NCBI GenBank assembly: GCA_947471745.1
Contig: CANJKZ010000170.1
Location: 310,001-374,000, forward strand
DNA length: 64,000 nucleotides
Origin: Closterium sp. Naga37s-1
Taxonomy: Eukaryota > Streptophyta > Zygnematophyceae > Desmidiales > Closteriaceae
Reading direction: 5' to 3'
Shown here: positions 11,420 to 22,466 of the stretch, one piece after another
Layout of the letters: every line of letters starts with the position of its first letter
How positions within the stretch are numbered: the stretch's first letter is position 1
Notes under the pieces: model-generated
Told to the model about the DNA's origin: nothing
Databases searched by the model: none
The model's input: only the letters and a program-made list of their open reading frames with translations
Translations under genes and position numbers: made by a program

Positions 11420-12135
11420 ATGATACACGCCGATGAAGTCGGCGGTGTTCAGGCGCGAGGGATGCGGTCGTCGGCGGTTGCAGGCTCCTCGCAAGGCAAT
11501 GTTGGAGGTCGACGAAGCAATTTGTCGCCGATGTCGGCGACCCACGTGACAGTAGGCGGGATTGCACCGAGCTACGCCTACTTCAATTTTACGCTGGACA
11601 GGATCTCGGTCACCCCCTTGCTTGTTGGTCGTCCTGATATCCTCACCTGGAAGGAAGCCATCGAGCCCCAGCTGGAGATGGCCGGGTTGATCGGCTTCAC
11701 CAGGGGGATTGTGGCGACGCCGGAGGAACTCTACCCCGACTTGCGTGCGGAGTTTCGCGCCGTGCAGTTGCTGACCTTCACGGTCATCTCGCGGTGCTGC
11801 TCGCCGGGCGTGCAGATCGCCTTGAAGTCGTGCAGGGAGTACCTCGACGCCGGCCACCGGGCATGGCACTTCATCGAGTCGACGTACCAGGTCACCGACG
11901 CCCTGTACATCGGCCAGCTTGAGGAGCAGCTGTCGCACATACGGATGGGCGAAGAGGAGACGGCGACCGACTACTGCAACCGGGCTCGGCGAATTCTCGC
12001 CACCATGAGGATGGCCGGCGTGTACTACTCGACGGCGTCGTACCTCACGCACGTTATCAAAGGGCTCACGAGCAGCTACAACCTGCTGAAACGACTGTCG
12101 TTGGCGCCGAGCACTAGGGCGACACTCAACGACGC
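11420..12135 (+). pseudogene. B1 Gag, N-terminal two thirds
   Basis: The reading frame shows a copia Gag of the UBN2/Retrotran_gag type: PLLVGRPDILTWKEAIEPQLEM, then a helical stretch with AWHFIESTYQVTDALYIGQLEEQLSHIRMGEEETATDYCNRARRI, and IKGLTSSYN. The frame runs on as Pro/Ala/Leu repeat to 12937, but that part is B1 LTR remnant and C3 leader, not Gag. The protein is therefore cut at about residue 238. The start at 11420 is the first ATG, and the real start may be a later one. Confidence 0.65.
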
Positions 12136-12190
12136 AGAGACTCCTCCTACCCTGTGCCTAGCCCGCAGTCTAGCTCATCTCCGCAAGCGG

Positions 12191-12960
12191 CCCCTGCAGC
12201 CCGTCGCGCCGCCCTTAGCAGCCCACGAGCCGCCCCTTCAGCCCGCGAGCCGCCCCTTCAGCCAGCGCGCCGCCTCTGCAGCCCGCTCGCTGCCCCTGCA
12301 GCCCGCTCGCCGCTCGCTTGCGGCCCGCTCGCCGCCCTTGCGGCCCGCTCGCCGCCCTTGCAGCCCGCTCGGCGCCCGCTTGCGGCCTGCTCGCCGCCCC
12401 TGCAGCCCGCTCGCCACTCGCCTGCGGCCTGCTCGCCGCCCCTGCGACCCGCTCGCCGCCCTTGTGGCCCGCTCGCCACCCTTGCGGCCCGCTCGCCACC
12501 CACTTGCGGCACGCTCGCCGCCCCTTGCAGCCCACGAGCCGCCCTTGCGGCCCACTTGCCGCCCCTTGCAGCCCGCTCACCGCCCCTTGCAGCCTGCGCG
12601 TCGCCCCTTGCAGCCCGCTTGCCGCCCCTTGCGGCCCGCTCTACGCCCCTTGCAGCCCGCGCGCCGCCCGCTGGCTGCCCGCTTGCTGCCCCTTTGCAGC
12701 CCGCTCGCCGCCCTCTGGCGCCCCGCTCGCCGCCCCTTTGCACCCCTTGCGCCGCCCTCTGGCAGCCCGCTCGCCGCCCTTTTGCAGCCCACCCGCCGCC
12801 CCTTTGCAGCCTGCGTGCCCGCCCGGCTGCTGCTCGCCCTGCTGCTTACGCCGCCCGGCTGCTGCCCGCCCTGCCCTGCCCTGCGCTCTTCCCTAGTGCT
12901 CGTGCGCCGCCCTGCCTGCATGATGTTCTGCTGGTAGCGCGCCACCCTGCTCTGCCCGCT
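12191..12960 (+). repeat. C3 leader array, right part
   Basis: It continues the C3 leader after B1. Units resemble CCCGCTCGCCGCCCCTGCAG. Long Pro/Ala/Arg ORFs cross it on both strands, but none has domain content. Confidence 0.75.
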
Positions 12961-14378
12961 ATGGCTTCTCTCAGTGTACTCACCTTCGATCATGAGGGCC
13001 GTCCGATCCAGTTCGATACGTGGCTCGATGACTTACAAGCTGTACCTACTGAGCAATTCTAGAGACATCGTTTCGTTGTTTGACCACACGTCTGGAGCCT
13101 CTCTCGCCCCTCCCGCCACAGCTGACAACGCGACTCGCTCACAGTGGCTTACGCGTGATGCTGCTGCTTGCTTAGCTATTCGCAACCACCTGCCGTTAGC
13201 CGAACGAGCTCACTTTGGCCAGCACAAGACTGCTAAAGCACTGTACGACAATGTAGTTGCTCGTTACTCCTCCCCTGCAATTGATGTTCTAGGCCAACTT
13301 ATACTGCCCTACCTGTTTCCCGGGCTGTCCGCCTTTGCCACAGTCGAGGACCTCGCTACCCACCTACGCACTTGCGAAGCTCGCTACCGCGCTGCCCTCC
13401 CAGCAGAGTTCCTTGACAAAAACCCGCCCCCGATGTACATCACTCTCTACTTCATAGTCACCCGCCTCCCTGACTCTCTTCGCTTTCTCGCACTTGACCC
13501 CACAGACCTCACTGTCGACCTACTCGAGCAGCACCTCATTGCAGCAGAGACTAGCGTAGTCGCTGTAGGTGCCGCTCGTGGCACTCCTCGCACGCCCTTC
13601 TTTGAGGGGTGTTCCCCCTTCCCCCTTGCCCCCTCCTACGCCTCTGCTGCTGCTGTTGACATCCTTCGTGCTGATGATGTCAGGGCTGCTTCTGCTATTA
13701 GTGGGAAGCGCCGTAGTAGCAAGGGCAAGGGTGGCAGGAGTGGTGGCGCTGGCAGTGGGGGTGGTGGTGGTGGCGGCAGTGGAGGTGGTGGAGGTAGCGG
13801 AGGTAGTGGCAGCGGTGGGAGTGGTGGCGGGAGTGGGGGCTTTGGTGGCGGCGGTGGTAGCAGCGGTGGGGGTGGCAGTAGTGGCGGCAGTGGGAGTGGT
13901 GGCAGCCGGGGTGGAGCTGTTCAGAGGGGAGGTTCTGGCGGTGGCTAGAGGTAGCAGCAGCAGCGTCGGAGCGAGACCCCTTCGCCTCAGCAGCTTTGTG
14001 AGTGGTTTGCTCAGGGTGGGGCGTCTGGGGGTAGTATTCGCTGCCCGTATGTCATTCGCACGGGTGACCGTGCTGGTCAGACATGCGGGAAGCTTCACTC
14101 TCAGCACCACTGCTTCTCCCGCCTAGACGACGCTTGGCGCGCAGAGTTTGGTAAGGAGGCTGAGCGCCCCCGCTAGGCAGAGCTGCTTAGGTCTGGAGTT
14201 GATATCTTTGCTCTTGACTATGATGCTATCCTTGCTGCCATGTATGCCTTGTCTGTTAGTGCTGAGGGTGACTGTTATCGGTGTGTGCCGCCCGACCCAG
14301 GTATAGAGGCTGCTACTCTAGGTGCTAGTGAGTCTGCTCTCCCTGGTATTGCGCCTGCTGAGGCCTTGCACACCTTCC
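12961..14378 (+). pseudogene. C3 Gag (frameshift and stops)
   Basis: Gag starts at MASLSVLTFDHEGRP. A single inserted A near 13037 (LDDLQ to LYLL) shifts the frame. The capsid-like domain then reads on, with a short deletion near 13485 (SLR to FLALDP), into a Gly/Ser run. Stops are a TAG at 13946-13948 and a TAG at 14174-14176, the latter in place of Trp in ERPRWAELL. The zinc knuckle is at 14042-14113. The copy ends at AEALHTF, where the protease would begin. Confidence 0.8.
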
Positions 14379-17300
14379 AGGATGCCATCTCTGCGTCCAT
14401 GGCTGTCTGCCACTGAGAGGAGTAGGGACCCGTAATCGCCTCTGCGTAAGAGCGCGGGGTCGGGATGTCTGGTGCATCCGGGTCTCCCTCAGGGGCAAGC
14501 AGCATGGCAACGAGATGAGGTACAGCAGCTGCAAGACACTCAAAGTCCTCCTGCTTGTCCTCAAGGACGTCCGTGTCCAGAGCACACTCACCCTCGACGG
14601 ACGGAGGACAGGTAGACTCAGACTCAGCAATAAGAGCAGTGGCGTAGTCGAGACGACAGACGACAGCAAAGTCAACAAGCTCAGCAACTAGGGCAGACGC
14701 AGCAGTGGACTCAAAAGAAGGGTCAGTGACAACAGTGGCTAGAAGACGAGGGACAGTGGGACTGGCAGCGTGAGCTAGGTCAGACTCAGGGTCAGGAACG
14801 ACAGGAAGAGAGGACTCGGAAGGAGGCGGCAGGGGAACTCGCAGTGGAAAAGAGGAAGGACGAAGTGCCATAACGTGGGTGCCAGGGACTGGCGGAGGAC
14901 ACGGACGAAGAACACGACGACCAGTGCGAACAATGCAAACAGGCGAGGCAGGATGAGACTCAGGCTCACGACGCTCTGTAAGAGAGTCTGTCTGCTCAGC
15001 GTAAGGAGAAGGAGCAGGCAGTGGGGAGTCTGGCTGTAAATGTGGCTACGACTGGCGAGGCGGGGGACTCAGTAAGCTAGGAGGAAGGCTAGTAGAAGAC
15101 ATGAGACTAAGAACCTGGCGAAGGACCGAGTCAGGTGGCGGCAGAGAACGAAAAACGGTCGCCGCTGCACAGTGCCTCCAGCACCAGTACCGCCAGCTCC
15201 AGCACCCCCAACGCCAGCACCTCCAGCTCCAGCGCCTCCAGCGCCAGTGCCTCCACCTCCAGCGCCTCCAGCGTCAGGGTCTCCAGCTCCAGCTCCTCCA
15301 GCTCCAGCGCCGCCAGCGCTAGTGCCTCCAGCTCCAGTGGCTCCAGCTCCAGCGCCTCCAGCGCCAGGGTCTCCAGCTCCAGCTCCTCCAGCTCCAGCGC
15401 CTCCAACACCACCAGCCCCGGCAGCTCTAGTACCTCTAGTATGAGCACCTCCAGGACCAGCAGCACCAGCACCTCTGGTACCTCCAGCTCCAGCAGGAAC
15501 TCCAGCACCTCCAAGACTAGTAGCTCCAGCACCTCCAGCTCCAGTGCCTCCAGCGGCAGAGCCTCTAGCTCCGGCAGCTCCACTCCTAAGGCGAGTGCGA
15601 TGAGCAAACCACTCGCGCAGCTGCGGCGAGGAAAGAAGCTCCTGCCAGGGAGATAGTCGTGGCGAGGCACCCACAGGACCTCCAGCAGACGCAGTACCCC
15701 TGGGCTCAGCACCCCTAGACTCCACACCCTCAGACTCAGCACCCCCAGGCTCCGCACCCCCAGGCTCAGCACCCCCAGGCTCCGCACCCTCAGGCTCAGT
15801 ACCCCCAGGCTCCGCACCCCCATGCTCAGCACCCCCAGACCCCGCACCCTCAGACTCAGCACCCCCAGGCTCCGCACCCGCAGGCTCATCACCCCCAGGC
15901 TTCGCACTCGCAGGCTCAACACCCCCAGACGCAGCACCTCAAGCAGCACCTGAGTCTACAGCGACCTCGACAGGCACAGTCCCGAGGAGTGGGTCTACCT
16001 GAGACACACCTGAGGGAGCAGGACCCTGAGGGGGGAGGTGGTCTATCGGAGGGGGACCTGGAGTAAGCAAGAGCGGCGGGGGTGGGAGAGGAGCAGATCG
16101 GTAGGGGAAGAGACGGTAAAAGGGAACCGACTCGTCAAACGTGACGTCTTGAGAGGGAAGGACACGGCGCGAGGTGGGGTGGTAAAACTGCCAGCCAGAC
16201 ACGTCAGGGGGAAAGCCAAGGAAGACGCAGGGAATAGCGCGGGAGGAGAGCTAATCCGCGGACGTATCGCGAACAAAGGCACGAGAGCCCCAGACCCGGA
16301 ACACCGACGCATCGCCAACCTTCCCCGTCCAACGCAGTGTAGGCGAGGTCTCCGGCAAGGAGACACCGGGCCAGAGTTTGAGCTGATGCGCAGCGTACCG
16401 GACCGCAAACGGCCACAGAAAATGGGGAGCAGCCGCATGGATCATGGAGGTATGAGCGACCTCCATGACTAAGCCAATGCGGCGCTCAGCAATCCCATTT
16501 CGCTACGGGGAGGCCGGAAGAGTGAACGACTGGAGGATGCCCTCCCCACGACAAAATTCCCGCAAGAGGTCAGAGGAGAACTCACCACCTCTGTCAGAGT
16601 GCAGACGCAGGACAGGAAGGTCCTCGCGGAACCGCTCGTGGAGCTGGAGACGGACTGCGCGGATCCAAGGGATCAAGACATTAGGGACCTCACCCTCGCT
16701 GCGCAAGGGGGAGACTGTGGTGTGACGCGTGTAGTCGTCAACAACCAGCAGGAAGTAGCGCTCGCGGTCCTGACCACTGACACGGGCTGGGCCCCACACG
16801 TCCATGTGGAGAGTCTGCAAGGGAGCAGTCGTCGGGGGAAACGAGGAGGAGTGAGGAGCGGCGCGCTGCCGCCTCTCGACGCAATTTAGGTAGGGCGGGG
16901 CAGGCGAGGGCGGGAGGGGAGGCAGAGACCTGGAAAGACCAGAAACAAGGAGGCGGGAGTGCATGCCACGAAGACGTGGCAGGGAGGGGTGACCAACTCG
17001 GTGGTGCCACAGGAGAGTCTGGTGCGACAGGAGGCGACATGAGCAGGGGGCTGCTACCGGACCTGACGCGGACACCTGAGAAGACACAGCTACCTATGGA
17101 GGCTCAGTAGTCAGTGTATACAGACTTGACCCAGGCCGACGGGTGAACGTGGCCAGGTGACGGCCCGTCCGTGTACACGTGCAGGTCAGAACCGCCGGTC
17201 GGAGTGCAGAGTCGTCCGGACAGTGCAGAATGAGCCGGACGGAACCGCCGGTCACGGGAGAAGAGTGGAGGAACGTGCAAGAACTGGGCCCCCTGAGGGG

Positions 17301-17511
17301 TCAGCTAGTCTGACTGGAACAGGTGCAGGGAGTGGAGTGAGTGTGGTTCTAGCGCACTACCAGGGAGAGCAGACTCACTAGCACCTAGAGCAGCAGCCTC
17401 TATACCTGGGTCGGGCGGCATGGGGCGAACACTACCCCCAGACGCCCCACTCCTAAGGCGTGTGCACTGAGCAAACCACTCACGAAGCTGCTGGGGCATA
17501 GGGGTCTCACT
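14379..17511 (-). pseudogene. C4 protease remnant, integrase, linker and RT start (many lesions)
   Basis: From right to left, QQLREWFAQC (about 17485) is followed directly by PMPPDPGIE, so the zinc knuckle is deleted. Most of the protease is also missing near 17310. The HHCC region (HHRVGHPSLPRL, 16990-17035), LHMDVWGPARV and LHSDRGGEF are readable between 16503 and 17087. The E region (near 16480) is disrupted. SLPETSPTLRWTGKVGDASVFRVWG and the C-terminal part run to about 15939. The linker has GGAEPGGAE-type and GAGGAG-type repeats plus PQLREWFAHR (about 15600). RT begins with DIPTPRSYAEAI and is cut at 14379. Confidence 0.75.
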
Positions 17512-18546
17512 CTAATGCTGATGCTGCTGCCTCTGGCCACCGCCAAAACCTCCCCTCTGAGCAGCTCCACCCCGACCGCCACCATTGCGGCCTCCACCAC
17601 TCCCACTGCCGCCACCAGCGCCACCCCCACCCCCACCGCTGCCACCACCGAAGCCCCCACCCCCGCCACCACTCCCACCACTGCCACCACCTCCGCCACC
17701 TCCACTGCCTCCACTGCCCCCACCACCACCACCCCCTCTGCCACCGCCATCACTCTTGCCACCCTTGCCCTTGCTACTGCGGTGCTTCCCACTAAGAGCA
17801 GAAGCAAGCCCGACATCCTCAGTGCCTAGGATGTCAACAGCAGCAGCAGAAGCGTAGGAGGGGGCAAGGGGGGAGGGGGAACACCCCTCGAAGAAGGGTG
17901 TGCGAGCAGTGCCACGAGCAGCACCTACAGCGACTACGCTAGTCTCAGTTGCAAGGAGGTGCTGCTCGAGCAGGTCGACAGTGAGTTCTGTAGGGTCAAG
18001 TGCGAGAAAGTGGTCCCTGGCAGCGCGAAGAGAGTCAGGGAGGCGGGTGACTATGAAGTAGAGAGTGATGTACATCGGGGGCGGGTTCCTGTCAAGGAAC
18101 TGTGCTGGGAGGGCAGCGCGGTAGCGAGCGTCGCTAGTGCGGAGGTGGGTAACGAGGTCCTCGACTGTGGCAAAGGCGGACAGCTCGGGAAACAGGTAGG
18201 GCAGTATAAGGCGGCCTAGAGCAGCAGTGGCAGGGGAGGAGTAATGAGCGACTACAGCATCGTACAGTGCTTTAGCAGTCTTGTGCTGGCCAAAGTGAGC
18301 GCGTTCGGCTAACAGCAGGTGGTTGCGAACGGCTAAGCGAGCAGCGTCGTCACACGTAAGCCACTGTGAGCGAGTCGCACTGTCAGCTGTGGCGGGAGGG
18401 GCGAGAGAGACTCCAGACGTGTGGTCAAACAACAAAACGCTGTCTCTAGAATCGCTCAGTAGGTACAGCTGTAAGTCATCGAGCCACGTATCAAACAGGA
18501 TCGGACGGCCCTCATGATCGAAGGTGAGTACACTGAGAGAAGGCAT
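17512..18546 (-). pseudogene. C4 Gag, nearly complete capsid-like domain
   Basis: Starting at MPSLSVLTFDHEGRP (18546) the frame is open for 344 codons through the capsid-like domain and the Gly-rich run. It ends in a TAG at 17512-17514, in place of the codon before SETPMPQQL. It is the longest uninterrupted Gag among the truncated copies, but the zinc knuckle that should follow has been deleted. The upstream extension of the frame to 19173 is leader repeat, not Gag. Confidence 0.8.
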
Positions 18547-19395
18547 AGCGAGCAGAGCAGGGTGGCGTGCTACCAGGAGAACAGCACGCAGGCAGGGCGG
18601 CGCGCGAGCACTAGGGAAGTGCGCAGGGCAGGGCAGGGCGGGCAGCAGCAGGCAGCACAAGCAACAGGGCGGGCAGCAGCCGGGCGGGCACGCGGGCTGC
18701 AAAGGGGCGGCGGGTGGGCTGCAAAAGGGCGGCGAGCGGGCTGCCAGAGGGCGGCGCGAGGGCTGCAAAGAGTCGGCGAGCAGGTTGCCAGATGGTTGCG
18801 AGCGGGCTGCTGGGGCGGCGAGCGGGCCGCAGGGGCAGCGAGCCGGCTGCAGGGGCGGTGCGCAGGCTGTAGGGGTGGCTCGCGGGCTGCAAGGGGCGGC
18901 GAGCAGGCTGCCAGAGGGCAGCTCGCGGGCTGCAAGGGGCGGCGAGCGGGCCGCAAGTGGGCGGCGAGTGGGCCGAAAGGGCGGCGAGCGGGCCGCAGGG
19001 GCGGCAAGCGGGCCGTAAGGGCGGCGAGCGGGCCGCAGGGGTGGCGAGCGGGCCGCATGCGAGCGGCGAGCGGGCTGCAGGGGCGGCGAGCGGGCGGCGA
19101 GCGGGCTGCAAGGGCGGTAAGCGGGCCGCAGGCGAGCGGCGAGCGGGCTGCAGGGGCGGCGAGCGGGCCGCAAGCGGGCAGCAGGGGCAGCAAGCGGGCT
19201 GCAGGGGCAGCGACCGGGCTGCAGGGGCGGCGCGCTGGCTGCAGGGGCGGCTCGCGGGCGGCTAAGGGCGGCGCGACGGGCTGCTTAGGGCGGCACAACG
19301 GCCAGTAGGGCGGCGCACCGTTAGGGCAGGGCGGCAGGGCAGCTAGTGGGGCAGCTCTGTGGTGGGCCCTAAAAAAAATCGGTCCTAGGGAAGGA
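18547..19395 (-). repeat. C4 leader array
   Basis: On the minus strand the units resemble CCCGCTCGCCGCCCCTGCAG, the same type as in C3. This supports C3 and C4 being one subfamily. Confidence 0.75.
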
Positions 19396-19410
19396 AATGC
19401 TCTGAAACCA

Positions 19411-19542
19411 TGTCTGAACTATGGAACGAGAATGATTGGATTGAACAGAAGTTGGGTACAAGTACTAACCCTAATTGGTTTGTACCACTTATGGGCTACC
19501 CACTACAGCCTACATTAAGTAAGCACTATAACAGTTTTGACA
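19411..19542 (-). repeat. C4 5' LTR
   Basis: On the minus strand it runs TGTCAAAACTG to TTCAGACA, 132 bp. The primer site TGGTTTCAGAGCATT lies beside it at 19396-19410 (complement). It shares the GTTCAATCCAATCATT block with the C3 LTR. Confidence 0.85.
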
Positions 19543-19833
19543 TACATCGTCGTGACAGCTGCAGTTCGCGAAGGTTTGTACCTGCAAGAACTGCTGCAGG
19601 AAGCGAAAATTCCAACTTCGTCCACCTTTCGCCTTTACTGTGACAACCTGAGCGCCATCAAGATCGCGAACAAGCCAGGGTTCGTGAACTGCACGAAGCA
19701 CATTGCGGTTTGATACTTTTTCGTCAAGGACGAAATTGACCAGGGCAAAGTTGACCTCGCATACTGCCCCACTACCGAGATGGCAGATTACTTCCTCACC
19801 AAGCGACTGCCACGTCAGCAGTACAAGCACTGA
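19543..19833 (+). pseudogene. C0 RNase H, C-terminal part
   Basis: YIVVTAAVREGLYLQELLQEA, LYCDNLSAIKIANKPGF, TKHIAV and YCPTTEMADYFLTKRLP form the last 97 codons of a copia polyprotein, from the RNase H active-site region to the C-terminus. A TGA at 19711-19713 stands where Arg is expected (IAV-R-YFF). RT core sequence is missing between 9834 and 19543, so host sequence was lost when the C3/C4 structure formed. Confidence 0.7.
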
Positions 19834-19880
19834 TCCGACCTCACGGGAGTAGTCAAGAAAGTCAGCCCTCTGCGCGCCCA

Positions 19881-20171
19881 GGAATGAAGGGGAGTGTTAC
19901 GATATGTAAAATTTTAAAAGTGTGTAACACTTTCCAAAATTGTGTATTGTGAAAGTGTAGCGATTGCCAACGCAGCAAAGGCAGCGTCGCATCGCTACTC
20001 GCCCTCTTTTGGCTACAAAAGAGGGGGTTGAGGCCATTCGGCCTCACCCACGTTCTTCTTTTCAATTTCGAAGTTTGAGTTTTTCAATCTCGTCCAGTCT
20101 GGCGAAGACGCAGTCCCTCCCTCGCTTCACCGCCCCGACGACTCTACTTGCGGATATTTTTAAGTACAACA
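19881..20171 (+). repeat. Polypurine tract and putative LTR (C0 3' LTR or YR1 leader)
   Basis: GGAATGAAGGGGAG at 19881-19894 looks like a polypurine tract. The following TGTTACGATATG would open a 3' LTR. A TATA-like GGCTACAAAAGAGGGG lies near 19990. If it is an LTR, a good end is TACAACA at 20171. It is followed by TCGGAGCCATGG, which contains both a degenerate primer site and the ATG of the YR1 Gag. I cannot tell where C0 ends and YR1 begins. Confidence 0.4.
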
Positions 20172-20179
20172 TCGGAGCC

Positions 20180-21283
20180 ATGGCGCCGGCGAACAACACT
20201 GCTAATCACGAGGGCAACAAGGCGACAGACACTCCCGTCGCCGCGAACGCCAACATTCTGCCCGGGACAACCGCCCGTCGCCCGAAACGGGCTGCCGAGG
20301 AGTCGCGCGAGGACCTCGCCACTGGCGTCGAGGTCCTGCTTGGCGGAGGCTCCCCGGCGCCTTCCAAGGAGCCTTCCGCCCCTCGCGCTGTCTTGACCAC
20401 CACCTCGAGCCCCTCAGGCGCGCGTGTCAAGCAGCACGCGCCAGCACCCTCGAGCCACACGCCAGCCACGACCGAGCCCAACCCCCCGTTCAACCCGGCG
20501 CAACTCCAAGCACTACTGGCGCTGTTACAGCAGCACGCGCCTGTTACGGCGGGGACTTAAAAAAATGAGGACGCTACAACTTCTGCAAAATATGATAAGA
20601 AGAAAGAAGAAGCTCCCGCCGTCGCACCGCGCCCTCCCAAGACTGCCCGCATCGAGAAGGACCCGGCCCCCGCTCCCGTCGAAGATGACAGCGACGAGTC
20701 AGACGACGCTAATGGTGAGGCCTCCCCTCGCCGTCACAACCCAATTTTCACTCATGCTTCTTGGTCTACGCTTCCCCCCCTCAACCCCGCAACCACAAAC
20801 TCCACGTTCAACCGCAAGGGCGTACGTGACTAGGCAGAGGTTTTCTCTGCTATCCAGGCCCACCTCAGGCACATTGAGTTCAAGCTCCAGCAAGGCGACG
20901 CGGAAGGCGCTCGCACCAACATTTCTCAAATCGAGTCGCTCATTAACAAGCGATTTGAGGTGCTCTTGGTGGCGGACGAGGCGGGCTTCGAGGCGGCCGA
21001 TCGCTTCCAGCTCTACCAGTCCAAGAGTGTGCTGACCTCCCGTTCGTACAAGCTGGCCGTGGCCGACGTGGCCGCGTCGAAGCGCGCTCGTATGACCTAC
21101 AACCGTCCCACCCGCGGGGGTGGCCTCAACGCCGGCGAACTCGGCAACAAAGGCTCCGGGCAAGGCTCTTGCCAGGAAAGGACCTTCAAGGGCACCTGTT
21201 TTCGCTGCGGCCAGCCAGGCCACATGGCGAACGCCTGCCCCATGGGGGGGCGTGGAGGCCAAGGTCCCACACCCGTGGTGTGA
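20180..21283 (+). pseudogene. YR1 Gag with CCHC zinc knuckle (two in-frame stops)
   Basis: MAPANNTANHEG starts a frame of 368 codons. It has a low-complexity N-terminal third rich in Ala, Pro and Thr. A mixed helical region follows (HLRHIEFKLQQGDAEGARTNISQIESLINKRFEVLL). Near the end is CFRCGQPGHMANAC (about 21199-21240), a perfect C-x2-C-x4-H-x4-C retroviral-type knuckle that binds element RNA. The only lesions are a TAA at 20558-20560 and a TAG at 20831-20833. Both are in frame and the frame is otherwise preserved, so decay has been mild. Confidence 0.75.
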
Positions 21284-21923
21284 GGGACCAAAGGCGGAGC
21301 CCTTGCCCCTTATGTCAAAGGGACATAACGGGGCTGCACCAGGGGGTGCAAGGCTGAGGAGCAGCCTAAGGAACTAAGGGCCAGGGGGCCCAAGGAGGAG
21401 CCCTAGGGGCCATTAGCTATTGGTGCATTGTGTACTTTTGCAAGAAATGATTATTATGGAATGATAAGTTGCCTACGGAAGTGTTTGTTGTTTTTAGTCC
21501 AACTTGGTACCTTGGGCTCAAGGATGGGCTGCACTATGATGTGGGCAACCAGCAAACAACCAGTGCAAAGCAAAGAAGAAAAAAAAAATGTGAAAAAAAA
21601 AAAAAATCGAGCCAATGATCATACACCTTAATACGAAATCAAAGGACGCGCGAGCCGCATCACGCATCAAGAGACCCATCAAGGTCCAGGAGGACCCAAG
21701 AAACAACATGGAGGGTTGTGCACTGTGTGGTTATTAACACACACGTCTTAAAAACAAAAAGAGAGAGAGAGAGAGAGAGAAAGGGAAAGAGAGAGAGAGA
21801 AGAGGGCGAGAGAGCAAGAGAAAAAGCGTTGTCTCCCTCTCTTGTTTTTTGTCGGGCTCCACATTGCATAGAAAATTTGGCTCCTGAACTGCACCCCACT
21901 AGGTGCAAGCCGAGCCGTGCAAT

Positions 21924-21957
<34 letters not shown>

Positions 21958-22466
21958 AAGGTAGGAATCATGCAACCGCAACTCGCCCACGTGCGTGGAT
22001 ACGTGCGAGTGTACACGGGGCAAATCTTTCAAACCCACCACGAAGGCCAGACCACACGACGGTCGGTCTCGAGGCAGTTCACGGAGCACAAGGGCATGTC
22101 ACGCCCATAAAGGTAGAGAGAGAGAGAGAGAGAGACTCACATGCACACACATACGCACCCACATGCACACCCACCCACACACCCGTACACACACACATAC
22201 TCCCACACGCACATACACACACATACACACACACAGGCACACACACACCAACACACATAACACAAGGCACACGCACATCTACACACGTGGTTGCACTCGT
22301 GCAAAGACACGACGCCCAAGAGCGCGGTCCGCTGTTACTCAACTGCTCATGCACGCGCTAATGTTGTGGGATAGCCGATTGTGCATGAAAACCCCATGCA
22401 GAAATTGACAACCGTTGGATCGGGACGACGCTCTCAACATACGAATACGCGATAACCGACAAGACA
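21284..22466 (+). other. YR1 spacer between Gag and RT, with simple repeats
   Basis: No coding domain is visible. The stretch holds two A-rich tracts near 21571-21607, a GA tract (about 21760-21800), a run of about 32 A (21924-21954), a second GA tract near 22114-22135 and a CA-rich minisatellite (22138-22290). The part ending in the A run could be a separate poly-A-tailed retroposed insertion. I could not find a target duplication. Confidence 0.5.

Larger units (their letters stand above)
10094..12185 (+). mobile_element. B1, LTR element of a second copia lineage, internally deleted
   Basis: It is flanked by AGCGG at 10089-10093 and 12186-12190, a 5-bp target duplication, inside the leader of C3. 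It has a long 5' LTR (10094-11046), part of a Gag gene, and a short 3' LTR remnant (about 12133-12185) that matches the last part of the 5' LTR. An internal deletion joins Gag directly to the LTR end. No protease, integrase or RT is left. Confidence 0.7.
9835..14378 (+). mobile_element. C3, copia element, 5' part, with B1 inside its leader
   Basis: C3 has an LTR, primer site, leader (split by B1) and Gag. It ends at 14378, just at the start of the protease (AEALHTF), where it joins the minus-strand C4. Its LTR is most like that of C4, so the two are the same subfamily. Confidence 0.8.
14379..19542 (-). mobile_element. C4, copia element on the minus strand, 3' part missing
   Basis: Read from right to left it has LTR, primer site, leader, Gag, protease remnant, integrase, linker and the first residues of RT. 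It stops at 14379, within MDAEMASWK, fused head-to-head to C3. RT core, RNase H, 3' tail and 3' LTR are absent. Confidence 0.8.

Noticed and set aside
12154..13062. Pro/Ala-rich ORF of 302 codons before C3 Gag
   Set aside because: It is translated leader minisatellite joined to the true Gag start at 12961.
15131..15949. Leu/Val-rich ORF that could suggest a membrane protein
   Set aside because: It is an off-frame reading of the C4 Gly/Ala linker; the same artefact occurs in C6 (49684-50367) and C7 (44390-45418).
22079..22354. Cys/Val-rich minus-strand ORF over the CA minisatellite
   Set aside because: Translation of a GTGTGT-type repeat; no other evidence of coding.
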